Shown here piece after piece: positions 33,383 through 41,666 of a stretch of 64,000 nt of DNA (position 1 is its first letter; each line of letters opens with the position of its first letter). This stretch comes from Mariprofundus sp. NF. Lineage in GTDB: Bacteria > Pseudomonadota > Zetaproteobacteria > Mariprofundales > Mariprofundaceae. The notes under the pieces were generated by a model. That model worked only from the letters and a program-made list of their open reading frames with translations. It searched no databases and was not told where the DNA came from. The stretch covers positions 248,001 through 312,000 of the forward strand of contig NZ_VWNC01000001.1 in assembly GCF_013387455.1 (NCBI RefSeq), written 5' to 3'. The position numbers and the translations under genes were made by a program.

Positions 33383-35725
33383 ATGACAGAATTTGATTTC
33401 GCACACACATCCGATGTCGATGAATTTGAGGCTGGTTACAAGGCGTTCAAAGAGGGGCGTATGTCCGAAGAGCGGTTTACACCGTTTCGTCTGCAGATGG
33501 GTGTTTACGGTCAGCGTCAGGAGGGTGTGCAGATGGTGCGGGCCAAACTGCCCGGTGGCTGCATTACAGCAGATCAGATGGATGTTATTGCCGAGTGCGT
33601 TGAGCTCTATGCCGGGCGTATGCCAACAGATGGCACGCTGACTGAGGCGCCTGAGAAGGTGGCGCATGTGACGACGCGTCAGGATATTCAGGCCAACTTC
33701 GTTGCGCTTGATGATGTGCCGGAATTTCTGCGCAAGCTTGATGCTGCAGGGATGACCACACGTGAGGCGTGCGGTAATACCGTACGCAATGTCACCACCT
33801 GTTTTCTGGCAGGTCGCTGCCCGGCTGAACATGCCGATGTGACCATTCATGCCCGTAAATTCGCAGAGTTCTATCTGCGTCATCCGCTGGGCCAGCAGTT
33901 TCCACGCAAATTCAAGGTGACCTTCTCCGGTTGCGCCAGCGATTGCGGTCTTTCAGGCATGCACGATGCCGGTTTTATTGCCACGCACAAAGATGGTAAA
34001 GCCGGTTTTCAGGTGTGGGCGGCCGGTGGTCTCTCATCCCAGCCTATGGGCGCACTGCTACTGGAAGAGTTTATCGAAGAGTCGGAGCTGTTTGTGGTCG
34101 GTGAAGCGTTGATGCGCATGCACTTTAAATACTCCGATCGCAAACGCCGTGCCCGTGCACGTTTGAAATATGTGGCCCAAAAACTTGGTGCAGAAGGTTT
34201 TGTCGAGGAGTACAGAAAACAGCGTGCAGTGATCGAGAAGACCCATGCTGATGATTCAGGTTATGCAGAGGCAAACTGGCGCACACCTACTGCAGCGATG
34301 CCATTTGCTGACTCAGGTGTGGTGGATCAGCACAATGGTAAATCCGCCATCCTGCTCAATCTGTTCCGTGGTGATCTGACACCGGATCAGTGCCGTGCCG
34401 TGGCCAATGCCGCACGCGCTGCCGCAACCGATGAGCTGCGTGTGACTACTGAGCAGGGCATGGTGCTCTGCGATGTTGATGCTGAAAATGTTGCTGCCGC
34501 AGTGGCTATTCTTAATACTGCAGGGTTGCAGACTGAGTATGCACGTGGCATCTCCGATGTTGTGGCGTGCCCCGGCACTGAGACCTGCCGTCTTGGTATC
34601 ACCTCAAGCCGCGGTCTTGCTGCAGCGCTGCAGCCGTTGATGGCCGATCTGAAGAAGGACACTGCGTTGGCCGGTATCACAGTTAAGGCATCCGGCTGCC
34701 AGCACTCCTGTGGTCGTCACCATATTGCTGATCTCGGTTTCCACGGCATGGCCAAGAAGGTGGCCGGTCAGGCTGTACCTCACTACCAGCTGCATGTGGG
34801 TGGTTCAGGCGTTGCCGGTTCTCCGTTGGCCTTTGCGACCGATCCTGTGCCGGCTAAATATGCACCGGAAGCGGGTATTGCTGTGCTGAATGCCTATAAA
34901 GCGGGCCGCAGTGGTGATGAAAGCATGCACGACTGGGCCACGCGCTTGGGCAAAGAGGGTATCTCAGAGATTCTGACGCCATTTAAGGCTGATGCCGGTG
35001 AAGTTGAAGGATTGATCTACGACTGGAGCGAGAACGAAGCATTTAATACCAAGGGCAACAAGAAGGGTGAGTGTGCCGGAGCGGTACTATCGATGTCTGA
35101 CGCGCTGATCTCTGAAGCCGAGTACGAGCTGTTGATTGCGCGTGCCCATCTTGACGCGATGTTCTGGGCGGAAGCGCTGACCGCGCTGCGTCGCTCCTCT
35201 ATCTCTGCAGCACGTGCTTATCTGGTGCCTTATGGTGAAGCACCTGAAGAGGATAGCGCTGTCTTTGGTCTGCTGGCGGCGAATGCTGCTGCGGATGCTG
35301 ATGTGATTGCCGGCCTCAATGCTGTGCAGTCGGCTCTGATGAATATCGATCTGGCTGATCCGGGTGCCGGGGTGACCAAGCTGAAAGAGGTGCAGAGCGC
35401 ATGGGTAGCACTGGCTGCTAAACGTTTTGCGGCCGTACCTGAAGCAGTAGAAGCGACTGCACAAGCTGAAACTTCAACCGAAACCTCTGCCGATGTTGTG
35501 CTGCTCGATCTCTCCGGTGTGGCATGTCCGATGAACTTTGTGAAAACCAAGATCAAGCTGACCATGATGCCTGTCGGCTCGCTGCTGGACGTGATTCTTG
35601 ATGATGGCGCACCGATTGAGAATGTTCCGCTCTCCCTTATTGAGCAGGGGCAGAAGATTCTCGCTAAAGAGCAGATCTCTGATACTCAGTGGAAAATCCG
35701 GGTAGAGAAGATCGGCAGCATCTAA
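33383..35725 (+). CDS. Sirohaem sulfite reductase fused to a C-terminal TusA domain
   Basis: A 780-residue fusion. Residues 1-560 form a nitrite/sulfite reductase: two ferredoxin-like half-domains and the sirohaem/4Fe-4S ligands Cys396-x5-Cys402 and Cys439-x3-Cys443. An approximately 100-residue helical segment of unknown type spans 580-690 and an Ala/Thr/Glu linker follows. The last 75 residues are a full TusA domain with active Cys715 in GVACPMNFVKTKIK. The reductase makes sulfide from sulfite with six electrons; the TusA domain could accept the product sulfur or link it to the thiocarboxylate system. Position before APS reductase and ATP sulfurylase genes supports assimilatory sulfite rather than nitrite reduction. 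The fusion is in one frame, without sign of a frameshift. Confidence 0.93.
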   Translation: MTEFDFAHTSDVDEFEAGYKAFKEGRMSEERFTPFRLQMGVYGQRQEGVQMVRAKLPGGCITADQMDVIAECVELYAGRMPTDGTLTEAPEKVAHVTTRQDIQANFVALDDVPEFLRKLDAAGMTTREACGNTVRNVTTCFLAGRCPAEHADVTIHARKFAEFYLRHPLGQQFPRKFKVTFSGCASDCGLSGMHDAGFIATHKDGKAGFQVWAAGGLSSQPMGALLLEEFIEESELFVVGEALMRMHFKYSDRKRRARARLKYVAQKLGAEGFVEEYRKQRAVIEKTHADDSGYAEANWRTPTAAMPFADSGVVDQHNGKSAILLNLFRGDLTPDQCRAVANAARAAATDELRVTTEQGMVLCDVDAENVAAAVAILNTAGLQTEYARGISDVVACPGTETCRLGITSSRGLAAALQPLMADLKKDTALAGITVKASGCQHSCGRHHIADLGFHGMAKKVAGQAVPHYQLHVGGSGVAGSPLAFATDPVPAKYAPEAGIAVLNAYKAGRSGDESMHDWATRLGKEGISEILTPFKADAGEVEGLIYDWSENEAFNTKGNKKGECAGAVLSMSDALISEAEYELLIARAHLDAMFWAEALTALRRSSISAARAYLVPYGEAPEEDSAVFGLLAANAAADADVIAGLNAVQSALMNIDLADPGAGVTKLKEVQSAWVALAAKRFAAVPEAVEATAQAETSTETSADVVLLDLSGVACPMNFVKTKIKLTMMPVGSLLDVILDDGAPIENVPLSLIEQGQKILAKEQISDTQWKIRVEKIGSI

Positions 35726-35745
35726 AAGTCGCGATAACTGATACG

Positions 35746-38379
35746 ATGACAACACTGAATCCATTTGCCAATCCGGGCCGCTGTAAGCTGGCGCTGGTAA
35801 GTCAGGGTGTCTCCCTGCCGGATGGTCTGCAGGGTGCCTCGCACTGGGTTGCGCAGGCCAATGCCACCGAATCAGTGATCGATATCAGGTTACCATCCGG
35901 CCATTTTGCTACGGTGCCTGTGGCCCAACCCTATACGAAGAGTAGTTCGATTCAGCTCAGGCAGCAGGATAGTGATGGCAATGCTTGTCTGCATTGGGGT
36001 GATGAAACGCTGGATGTGCAGCTTCTGCCTGCACCACGTTTTTACCGTAACAAAACACGCTCCGGTGCCCGCATGGGTAGCTTTGCCTCACTGCATGAGA
36101 ACCTGCTGATGCTGCACCCGATTATGGGCTGTGGTTTTTTTGCCGGGCAGAATCTGGCCTGTCACTACTGCCAGTATGATTCGATGCTTAATGAAGATGA
36201 GCCGCCGATGCGCGATCCGCTTGAGTTGGTGGAGGTGGTGCGTGCCGCGCTCTCAGAGCGTGAAATTGATACGGTCTATCTCTACAACGGTTTTGCACCG
36301 GGTGATGATGTAGGTCTGTCCAGATTGGTACCGGTCATTGCTCTGCTCAGGCGTCATCTTGGCCATCGACAGATTGCCCTGGAGACCGTTGCGCCGAAAG
36401 ACACCTCGGTAATTGATGCGCTCTATGCTGCTGGTCTGGATATTTTTGTCTGCAATCTGGAAGTGCACGATGCCGAGCGCTTTGCAGAGGTGTGTCCCGG
36501 CAAAGAGCAGGTGGGTGGTCAGGTAGCAATCTGGAAGGCACTGGACCATGCCCGTCAGGTATTTCGTGGCGGCGCAGTAGTGAGTCATCTGATTGTTGGT
36601 CTGGATGATGTGGAATCAACCAAGAAGGGCATCGATGCGCTGATCTCGCATGGCGTTGTGCCGCTGCTACAGCCGTTCAGGCCGCTGCCGGGAACTCCGC
36701 TGGAGGGGCAAGTTGGACCTTCACTGGAAGAGATGGAGGAGCTATTCCTGCACCTCTATGGTGCCATCAGTGCTGCAGGATTCTCGACACATCGGCTGCG
36801 CCATATGGGGCGTGTGTTAACGCCAATGGAGAGTCGTGTTCTTGATGGCCGAGAGGCGATGCTTAGTGAACGCTGGGTCTCCTCATCCATAGGGCGTCAC
36901 TGGGACGGCTGGATGGATGGCCTGCGCCGCCATCTGCGTGCCGGTCACGGCGAAGGTGATGAAACCCTTCTGGATCGCAGACCGATGCATGTGTTGCTGG
37001 CTGGCGAGGCGCTGCCTTTTGCCGCTCTGGTTGTGGTAGCACTGCTGGCCTTTGCTGCAGGAAACATGGATGCACCCCAAGGACTGAGTCAGCACGGCTG
37101 GAGCTCGTTGATTGTCTTTGCGCTGTGTCTGCTGCTATGGGTGACACAGCTGCTGCCGCTGGCGGTGACGTCACTGTTGGGGCTGGCGCTATTGCCTCTG
37201 CTGGGTGTGTTGCCGGCAACCAATGTCTTTGCTCTGTTTGGCAATCCGGCTGTGTTTTTCATTCTGGGCGCTTTTATGCTGGCGGCAGGAGCGATGCAGA
37301 GCGGCCTCTCTGAGCGCATGGCACTGCTGACCATCGATCGCTTTGGCACCAGTCCGCGCCGCTTGCTGCTGACGATGTTGCTGTTGCCTGCCTTTATGGC
37401 CTGTTTCATGCCTGAACATGCTGTGGCAGCGCTGTTTTTGCCGATAGCCTGGGAGATTGTGCGCAGCCTTGGACTTAAGGCGGGCAATGGTTATGCCCAG
37501 TCGATCTTTTTTGCACTGGCCTGGGGCGCGATCATTGGTGGTGTGATCACCCTGCTTGGTGGTGCCCGTGGGCCGCTGGCATTGGCGCTGACCGAAGAGC
37601 TGACCGGAGAAACCTTTTCGTTTGCAGACTGGACGCTGGCAGCAGCACCCATTGCACTTTCCGTGTTGTTTGTTTCAGCACTGGTTTTGATGCGCATTAC
37701 ACCTCTGGTTGGTATCGACATCTCATCTGCGCGCCAGCGCATCTCGTTGCGCAGGCTTGAGCTGGGTGATTTCGACATCAAATCGAAAGCGATGGCGGTT
37801 CTGCTTGTGGTTACCATGCTGGCCTGGATCTTAGCCGGGCACTCCAGTTCACTGGCTGGCATTGCTCTGATCAGCGTTGTATTCATGTTTGCCCTGCGTC
37901 TGGTGAGCTGGCGAGCGGTTGAGAAGCATGTCAACTGGGGCGTGGTATTGATGTACGGCGGTGCGATCGCCATTGGTAAAGCATTGACCGTGACCGGGGC
38001 AGGTATCTGGCTGGCGGCATCAATTTTCCCTGAAAGCGTAGCAGGACTGGCCCTGCTGGCCCTGCTGGCGCTGATCACGCTCTTTTTCACTGAAGGGGTC
38101 AGTAACGCGGCAGCTGTGGCCATTGTTCTGCCGGTAGCCATCCCCATTGCGGCCGCAGCTCAGATCGATCCTGTCACGGCGGCACTGGCTGTGGGCATTG
38201 TCTCCGGCTTTGCCTTTATGCTGCCGATGGGCACGCCGCCAAATGCGATGATTTTCGGTACAGGTTATGTGCGCGCTTCACATATGCTGCGTTACGGGGC
38301 ACTACTCTCCCTGGCAGCATTTGTACTATTTATGATCACAGTGTCGGTCTGGTGGCCTATGCTGGAAAGGATTGGGTAA
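35746..38379 (+). CDS. Radical SAM domain fused to DASS/SLC13-type anion transporter
   Basis: An 877-residue fusion. I start at ATG 35746, 20 bases after the reductase stop. Residues 1-400 contain a radical-SAM-like domain with Cys129-x9-Cys139-x2-Cys142 (in GCGFFAGQNLACHYC), a spacing unlike the canonical Cx3Cx2C, followed by ALETVAPKD, NLEVHDAERF and SHLIVGLDDVESTKKG, segments typical of radical-SAM barrels. Residues 425-877 are about 11-12 transmembrane helices of the divalent anion:sodium symporter family, with FGNPAVFFILGAFMLA and the C-terminal substrate motif GFAFMLPMGTPPNAMIF. Placed between sulfite reductase and APS reductase genes, the transporter half is most likely a sulfate permease. 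The job of a membrane-tethered radical-SAM domain is unknown. Confidence 0.88.
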   Translation: MTTLNPFANPGRCKLALVSQGVSLPDGLQGASHWVAQANATESVIDIRLPSGHFATVPVAQPYTKSSSIQLRQQDSDGNACLHWGDETLDVQLLPAPRFYRNKTRSGARMGSFASLHENLLMLHPIMGCGFFAGQNLACHYCQYDSMLNEDEPPMRDPLELVEVVRAALSEREIDTVYLYNGFAPGDDVGLSRLVPVIALLRRHLGHRQIALETVAPKDTSVIDALYAAGLDIFVCNLEVHDAERFAEVCPGKEQVGGQVAIWKALDHARQVFRGGAVVSHLIVGLDDVESTKKGIDALISHGVVPLLQPFRPLPGTPLEGQVGPSLEEMEELFLHLYGAISAAGFSTHRLRHMGRVLTPMESRVLDGREAMLSERWVSSSIGRHWDGWMDGLRRHLRAGHGEGDETLLDRRPMHVLLAGEALPFAALVVVALLAFAAGNMDAPQGLSQHGWSSLIVFALCLLLWVTQLLPLAVTSLLGLALLPLLGVLPATNVFALFGNPAVFFILGAFMLAAGAMQSGLSERMALLTIDRFGTSPRRLLLTMLLLPAFMACFMPEHAVAALFLPIAWEIVRSLGLKAGNGYAQSIFFALAWGAIIGGVITLLGGARGPLALALTEELTGETFSFADWTLAAAPIALSVLFVSALVLMRITPLVGIDISSARQRISLRRLELGDFDIKSKAMAVLLVVTMLAWILAGHSSSLAGIALISVVFMFALRLVSWRAVEKHVNWGVVLMYGGAIAIGKALTVTGAGIWLAASIFPESVAGLALLALLALITLFFTEGVSNAAAVAIVLPVAIPIAAAAQIDPVTAALAVGIVSGFAFMLPMGTPPNAMIFGTGYVRASHMLRYGALLSLAAFVLFMITVSVWWPMLERIG

Positions 38380-38383
38380 CAAC

Positions 38384-39106
38384 ATGAGTGTTTTAGTTGA
38401 ACAGGCGGTAAGCCTGTTGAAACAGGCCAAAGAGGCCCATGGTGATGGTCTTGTCTACCCGTGTAGCATGGGTCTTGAAGGCTCAGTCATGGTGGATCTG
38501 ATCAGTAAATATGGGCTTGATATCCCTATCATGACACTTGATACCGGACGACTGCCGCAGGCGACCTATGATGTGATCAGTGCCTTTGAGGATCGTTACG
38601 GCATCCGTGTCAGGGTTCTGTTCCCCGATTGCCATGAAGTGGAAGCGATGGTTCGTGAAGATGGGGTAAATCTGTTTAGAAGGTCGCCGGAGCTTCGCAA
38701 GAAGTGCTGCGATATTCGTAAACTACGGCCATTGATGCGGGCACTGGAAGGCAAACAGGCGTGGATCACCGGCAGGCGTCGCCAGCAGTCAAAGGGGCGC
38801 TCTGATCTGCAGTCGATAGAGATTGATGTGGTGTATGGCTTGAAAAAATATAATCCGCTGCTGGAGTGGAGCCTTGATGATGTGGAGGCGTATGTGCGTG
38901 AGAATGATCTGCCGTACAACAAACTTCACGATGCCCACTATCAATCCATTGGCTGTGAATGCTGCACCCGTGCGATTACGGTAGGTGAAGATGAACGGGC
39001 CGGTCGCTGGTGGTGGGAAAATAGTGATGTGGCGGCAGAGTGCGGCCTGCATGTTATGAGCATTAAACAGGTAACCGGCGACATTGAAGGCGGCGAAGGA
39101 ATTTAG
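38384..39106 (+). CDS. cysH: Assimilatory APS reductase (CysH family, 4Fe-4S type)
   Basis: A 240-residue thiol-dependent reductase turning adenylyl sulfate into sulfite. The 4Fe-4S ligands are present as Cys108-Cys109 (RKKCCDIRK) and Cys191-x2-Cys194 (GCECCTRA), which marks the APS-using type rather than the PAPS type. PP-loop-like CSMGLEGSVMVDLI is near 27-40, and TLDTGRLPQATYD follows. The C-terminal catalytic cysteine motif (ECGLH) is present near 226. Start ATG 38384 is chosen over TTG 38372. No APS kinase (cysC) gene is present, which fits. Confidence 0.94.
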   Translation: MSVLVEQAVSLLKQAKEAHGDGLVYPCSMGLEGSVMVDLISKYGLDIPIMTLDTGRLPQATYDVISAFEDRYGIRVRVLFPDCHEVEAMVREDGVNLFRRSPELRKKCCDIRKLRPLMRALEGKQAWITGRRRQQSKGRSDLQSIEIDVVYGLKKYNPLLEWSLDDVEAYVRENDLPYNKLHDAHYQSIGCECCTRAITVGEDERAGRWWWENSDVAAECGLHVMSIKQVTGDIEGGEGI

Positions 39107-39115
39107 GAGAAAGAG

Positions 39116-40039
39116 ATGTCTGAAAGCAATATATCAGAACATAAACTGACACAGCTCAAGGCGCTGGAGGCGGAGTCGATTCATATCATCCGCGAAGTGG
39201 TGGCGGAGTTCCGTAATCCCGTGATGCTCTATTCGGTGGGTAAGGATTCCAGTGTGATGTTGCATCTGGCGCGTAAGGCTTTTTACCCTGCGCCGTTGCC
39301 TTTTTCGCTGCTGCATGTGGATACCGGTTATAAGTTCAAAGAGATGTACGAGTTTCGTGACAGCTACTGTAAAGAGGTTGGTGCGGATCTGATTGTGCGT
39401 CGTAACGAGGATGCCATTGCCAGGGGTATGAATCCGAAAGAACATGGTGTGGCTCGTTGCTGTGGTGCGTTGAAGACCAAGGGTCTGTTGGATGCGCTGG
39501 AAGAGGGCGAATATGATGCGGCCTTCGGTGGTGCGCGTCGTGATGAAGAGCGAAGCCGAGCCAAGGAACGTGTTTTCTCCATGCGTGATGAGTTCGGTCA
39601 GTGGGATCCTAAGAATCAGCGGCCTGAGTTGTGGAGTCTCTATAATGGCAAGATCCATGATGGTGAATCGGTGCGTGTATTTCCGATCTCCAACTGGACT
39701 GAGATGGATGTATGGCTCTATATCCGCGAAGAGAAGATTCCGATTGTGCCACTCTACTTCGCCAAAGAGCGGTTGATGGTGGAACGCAAAGATTTTCTCA
39801 TTCCCTATTATGAAGAGACCAAAGACCAGCTACTTGAAGGCGAAGAGCCTACTATGGTGATGAGTCGTTTCCGTACCCTGGGTTGCGGGCCTTGTACGGG
39901 AGCTGTGCGCTCGGATGCTACCAATATGGATGAGATTGTGATTGAAGCTGCTGCGGCACGTCGTTCGGAACGTGAAACGCGCATCATCGATCACGGTTCG
40001 AATTCGATGGAAGACAAAAAGAAAGAAGGCTATTTCTAG
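39116..40039 (+). CDS. cysD: Sulfate adenylyltransferase small subunit
   Basis: A 307-residue CysD, which with the GTPase CysN makes adenylyl sulfate from ATP and sulfate. The PP-loop is [20 protein letters not shown] near 34-53; [16 protein letters not shown] and [12 protein letters not shown] are family hallmarks, and the C-terminus with [12 protein letters not shown] is typical. AGGAGAAAGAG precedes ATG 39116. It is separated from cysN by a palindromic repeat rather than the usual direct abutment. Confidence 0.97.
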   Translation: MSESNISEHKLTQLKALEAESIHIIREVVAEFRNPVMLYSVGKDSSVMLHLARKAFYPAPLPFSLLHVDTGYKFKEMYEFRDSYCKEVGADLIVRRNEDAIARGMNPKEHGVARCCGALKTKGLLDALEEGEYDAAFGGARRDEERSRAKERVFSMRDEFGQWDPKNQRPELWSLYNGKIHDGESVRVFPISNWTEMDVWLYIREEKIPIVPLYFAKERLMVERKDFLIPYYEETKDQLLEGEEPTMVMSRFRTLGCGPCTGAVRSDATNMDEIVIEAAAARRSERETRIIDHGSNSMEDKKKEGYF

Positions 40040-40047
40040 GGATTTAT

Positions 40048-40125
40048 TTACCACGAAGGACACGAAGAGCACGAAGGTTAAATACCTTATGTTTTCTTCG
40101 CGAACTTCGTGTTCTCTGTGGTGAG
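40048..40125. repeat. Palindromic degenerate-heptamer repeat (copy 3)
   Basis: Left arm 40048-40077 (TTACCACGAAGGACACGAAG and on) and right arm 40093-40125 (CTTCG..CTTCGTG..CTCTGTGGTGAG) are inverted degenerate copies. It separates cysD from cysN. Confidence 0.75.
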
Positions 40126-40140
40126 AATGGGGTTTAAAAA

Positions 40141-41424
40141 ATGACTAAATTGAATATTAAGATGACTAAGGAGATCGAGCTGCTGCGACTGGTGACAGTG
40201 GGCAGTGTGGACGATGGTAAATCGACATTGATCGGTCGTCTTCTCGTTGATACCAAGGGTGCATTCGAGGATCAGCTTCTGGCCGTACGCAAGAAGAAAG
40301 GCACGGTGCATATCGCTTCGGCTGCCGAGATTGATCTGGCCATGCTGACCGATGGCCTCTCCGCTGAGCGTGAGCAGGGCATCACCATTGATGTGGCTTA
40401 CCGCTATTTTGCTACGCCAAAACGCAAGTTCATCATGGCTGATTGTCCCGGGCATGAGCAGTACACCCGCAATATGGTGACCGGTGCCTCCACCGCCAGT
40501 GCGGCGATTATTCTGATTGATGCACGTAACGGTGTGATGCCGCAGACCAAACGTCATACCCATATTCTGGGACTGCTTAACATCCCTCACCTGATTGTAG
40601 CGATAAACAAGATGGATCTGGTTGGCCACGATCAGGCAACCTATGAGAAGATTCGTGAAGATATGCAGGCCTACTGCGCCAAGCAGGGTGTGAAAGATCT
40701 GATCTGCCTGCCGATGTCGGCACTTGATGGTGATATGGTTGCCGTTCGCGGTAAGAATCTGGACTGGTATAAAGGCAAAACACTGCTGGAGACACTGGAG
40801 ACACTGCCTGCGCTGGGTGATATCGATAACAAGCCGTTCCGTATGCCTGTGCAGTTGGTGAATCGTCCACAGACCGCAGATCTTCCTGATTACCGTGGCT
40901 TTATGGGCACGATTGCTTCAGGTACGGTTAAAGTCGGTGACCAGATCGTATCTGTACCGAGCGGTAACACTTCAACAGTCAAAGAGATTGTCACTTTCGA
41001 TGGTAATCTGGATGAAGCATTCGCACCGCAGAGTGTGACGTTGACGCTCAATGATGAGATCGATATCTCACGTGGAGATATGATCACCCATGTCGATGAC
41101 AAGGCGATGGATGCCAAAGAGCTGACTGCCAATATCTGCTGGATTGGCGATGAGCCGTTGACCGAACGTCAGAAGTACATCGTTAAACATACCACCAATA
41201 GTGTCAAAGCGATGGTGGCCAGTATCGATTTCAAGACCGACATTCATACGCTGGATCATCAAGAGGATGCAACAGAGCTGGCCATGAACGAGATAGGCCA
41301 GATCACTCTGAAGCTGATGAAACCACTACACTATGATACCTATGCTGAGAATCGCACGACCGGCAGCTTTATCCTGATTGATACCTTTACCAACAATACC
41401 GTTGGTGCAGGTATGATTATTTGA
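40141..41424 (+). CDS. cysN: Sulfate adenylyltransferase large subunit (GTPase)
   Basis: A 427-residue elongation-factor-like GTPase driving sulfate activation. G1 is GSVDDGKSTLIG near 21-32, G3 DCPGHEQY near 101 and G4 NKMD near 156. It ends after domain III (IDTFTNNTVGAGMII) and lacks the fused APS kinase found in CysNC, matching the APS reductase type here. Last gene of the sulfur island, followed by a clear terminator. Confidence 0.96.
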   Translation: MTKLNIKMTKEIELLRLVTVGSVDDGKSTLIGRLLVDTKGAFEDQLLAVRKKKGTVHIASAAEIDLAMLTDGLSAEREQGITIDVAYRYFATPKRKFIMADCPGHEQYTRNMVTGASTASAAIILIDARNGVMPQTKRHTHILGLLNIPHLIVAINKMDLVGHDQATYEKIREDMQAYCAKQGVKDLICLPMSALDGDMVAVRGKNLDWYKGKTLLETLETLPALGDIDNKPFRMPVQLVNRPQTADLPDYRGFMGTIASGTVKVGDQIVSVPSGNTSTVKEIVTFDGNLDEAFAPQSVTLTLNDEIDISRGDMITHVDDKAMDAKELTANICWIGDEPLTERQKYIVKHTTNSVKAMVASIDFKTDIHTLDHQEDATELAMNEIGQITLKLMKPLHYDTYAENRTTGSFILIDTFTNNTVGAGMII

Positions 41425-41446
41425 TCGCTGTTGTGAACTGATCATG

Positions 41447-41475
41447 AAAGAGGAGGCCCTAGCCTCCTCTTTTTG
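41447..41475 (+). terminator. Intrinsic terminator after cysN
   Basis: Perfect 11-base-pair stem (41447-41457 with 41462-41472), loop CCTA, T-run of five. It closes the sulfur-assimilation island. The 190 bases from here to ffh hold no gene. Confidence 0.9.
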
Positions 41476-41666
41476 TTGCTAGAGAGTGCCACTCCCTGCG
41501 ATGTGTTTACTTATTGGGGCCTAAAGTATTTGGTTCTTGTATTGTATCGGCAGACTGCTAGCGGGGGATCAATAGGATTTTAAAACCAGGCATTGACCCG
41601 CCAGCCTCTGCTCACAGAATGGCCAGCCCGTTTGATCGTATCATTGCGGGTTAGCAGGAGAGAGAG

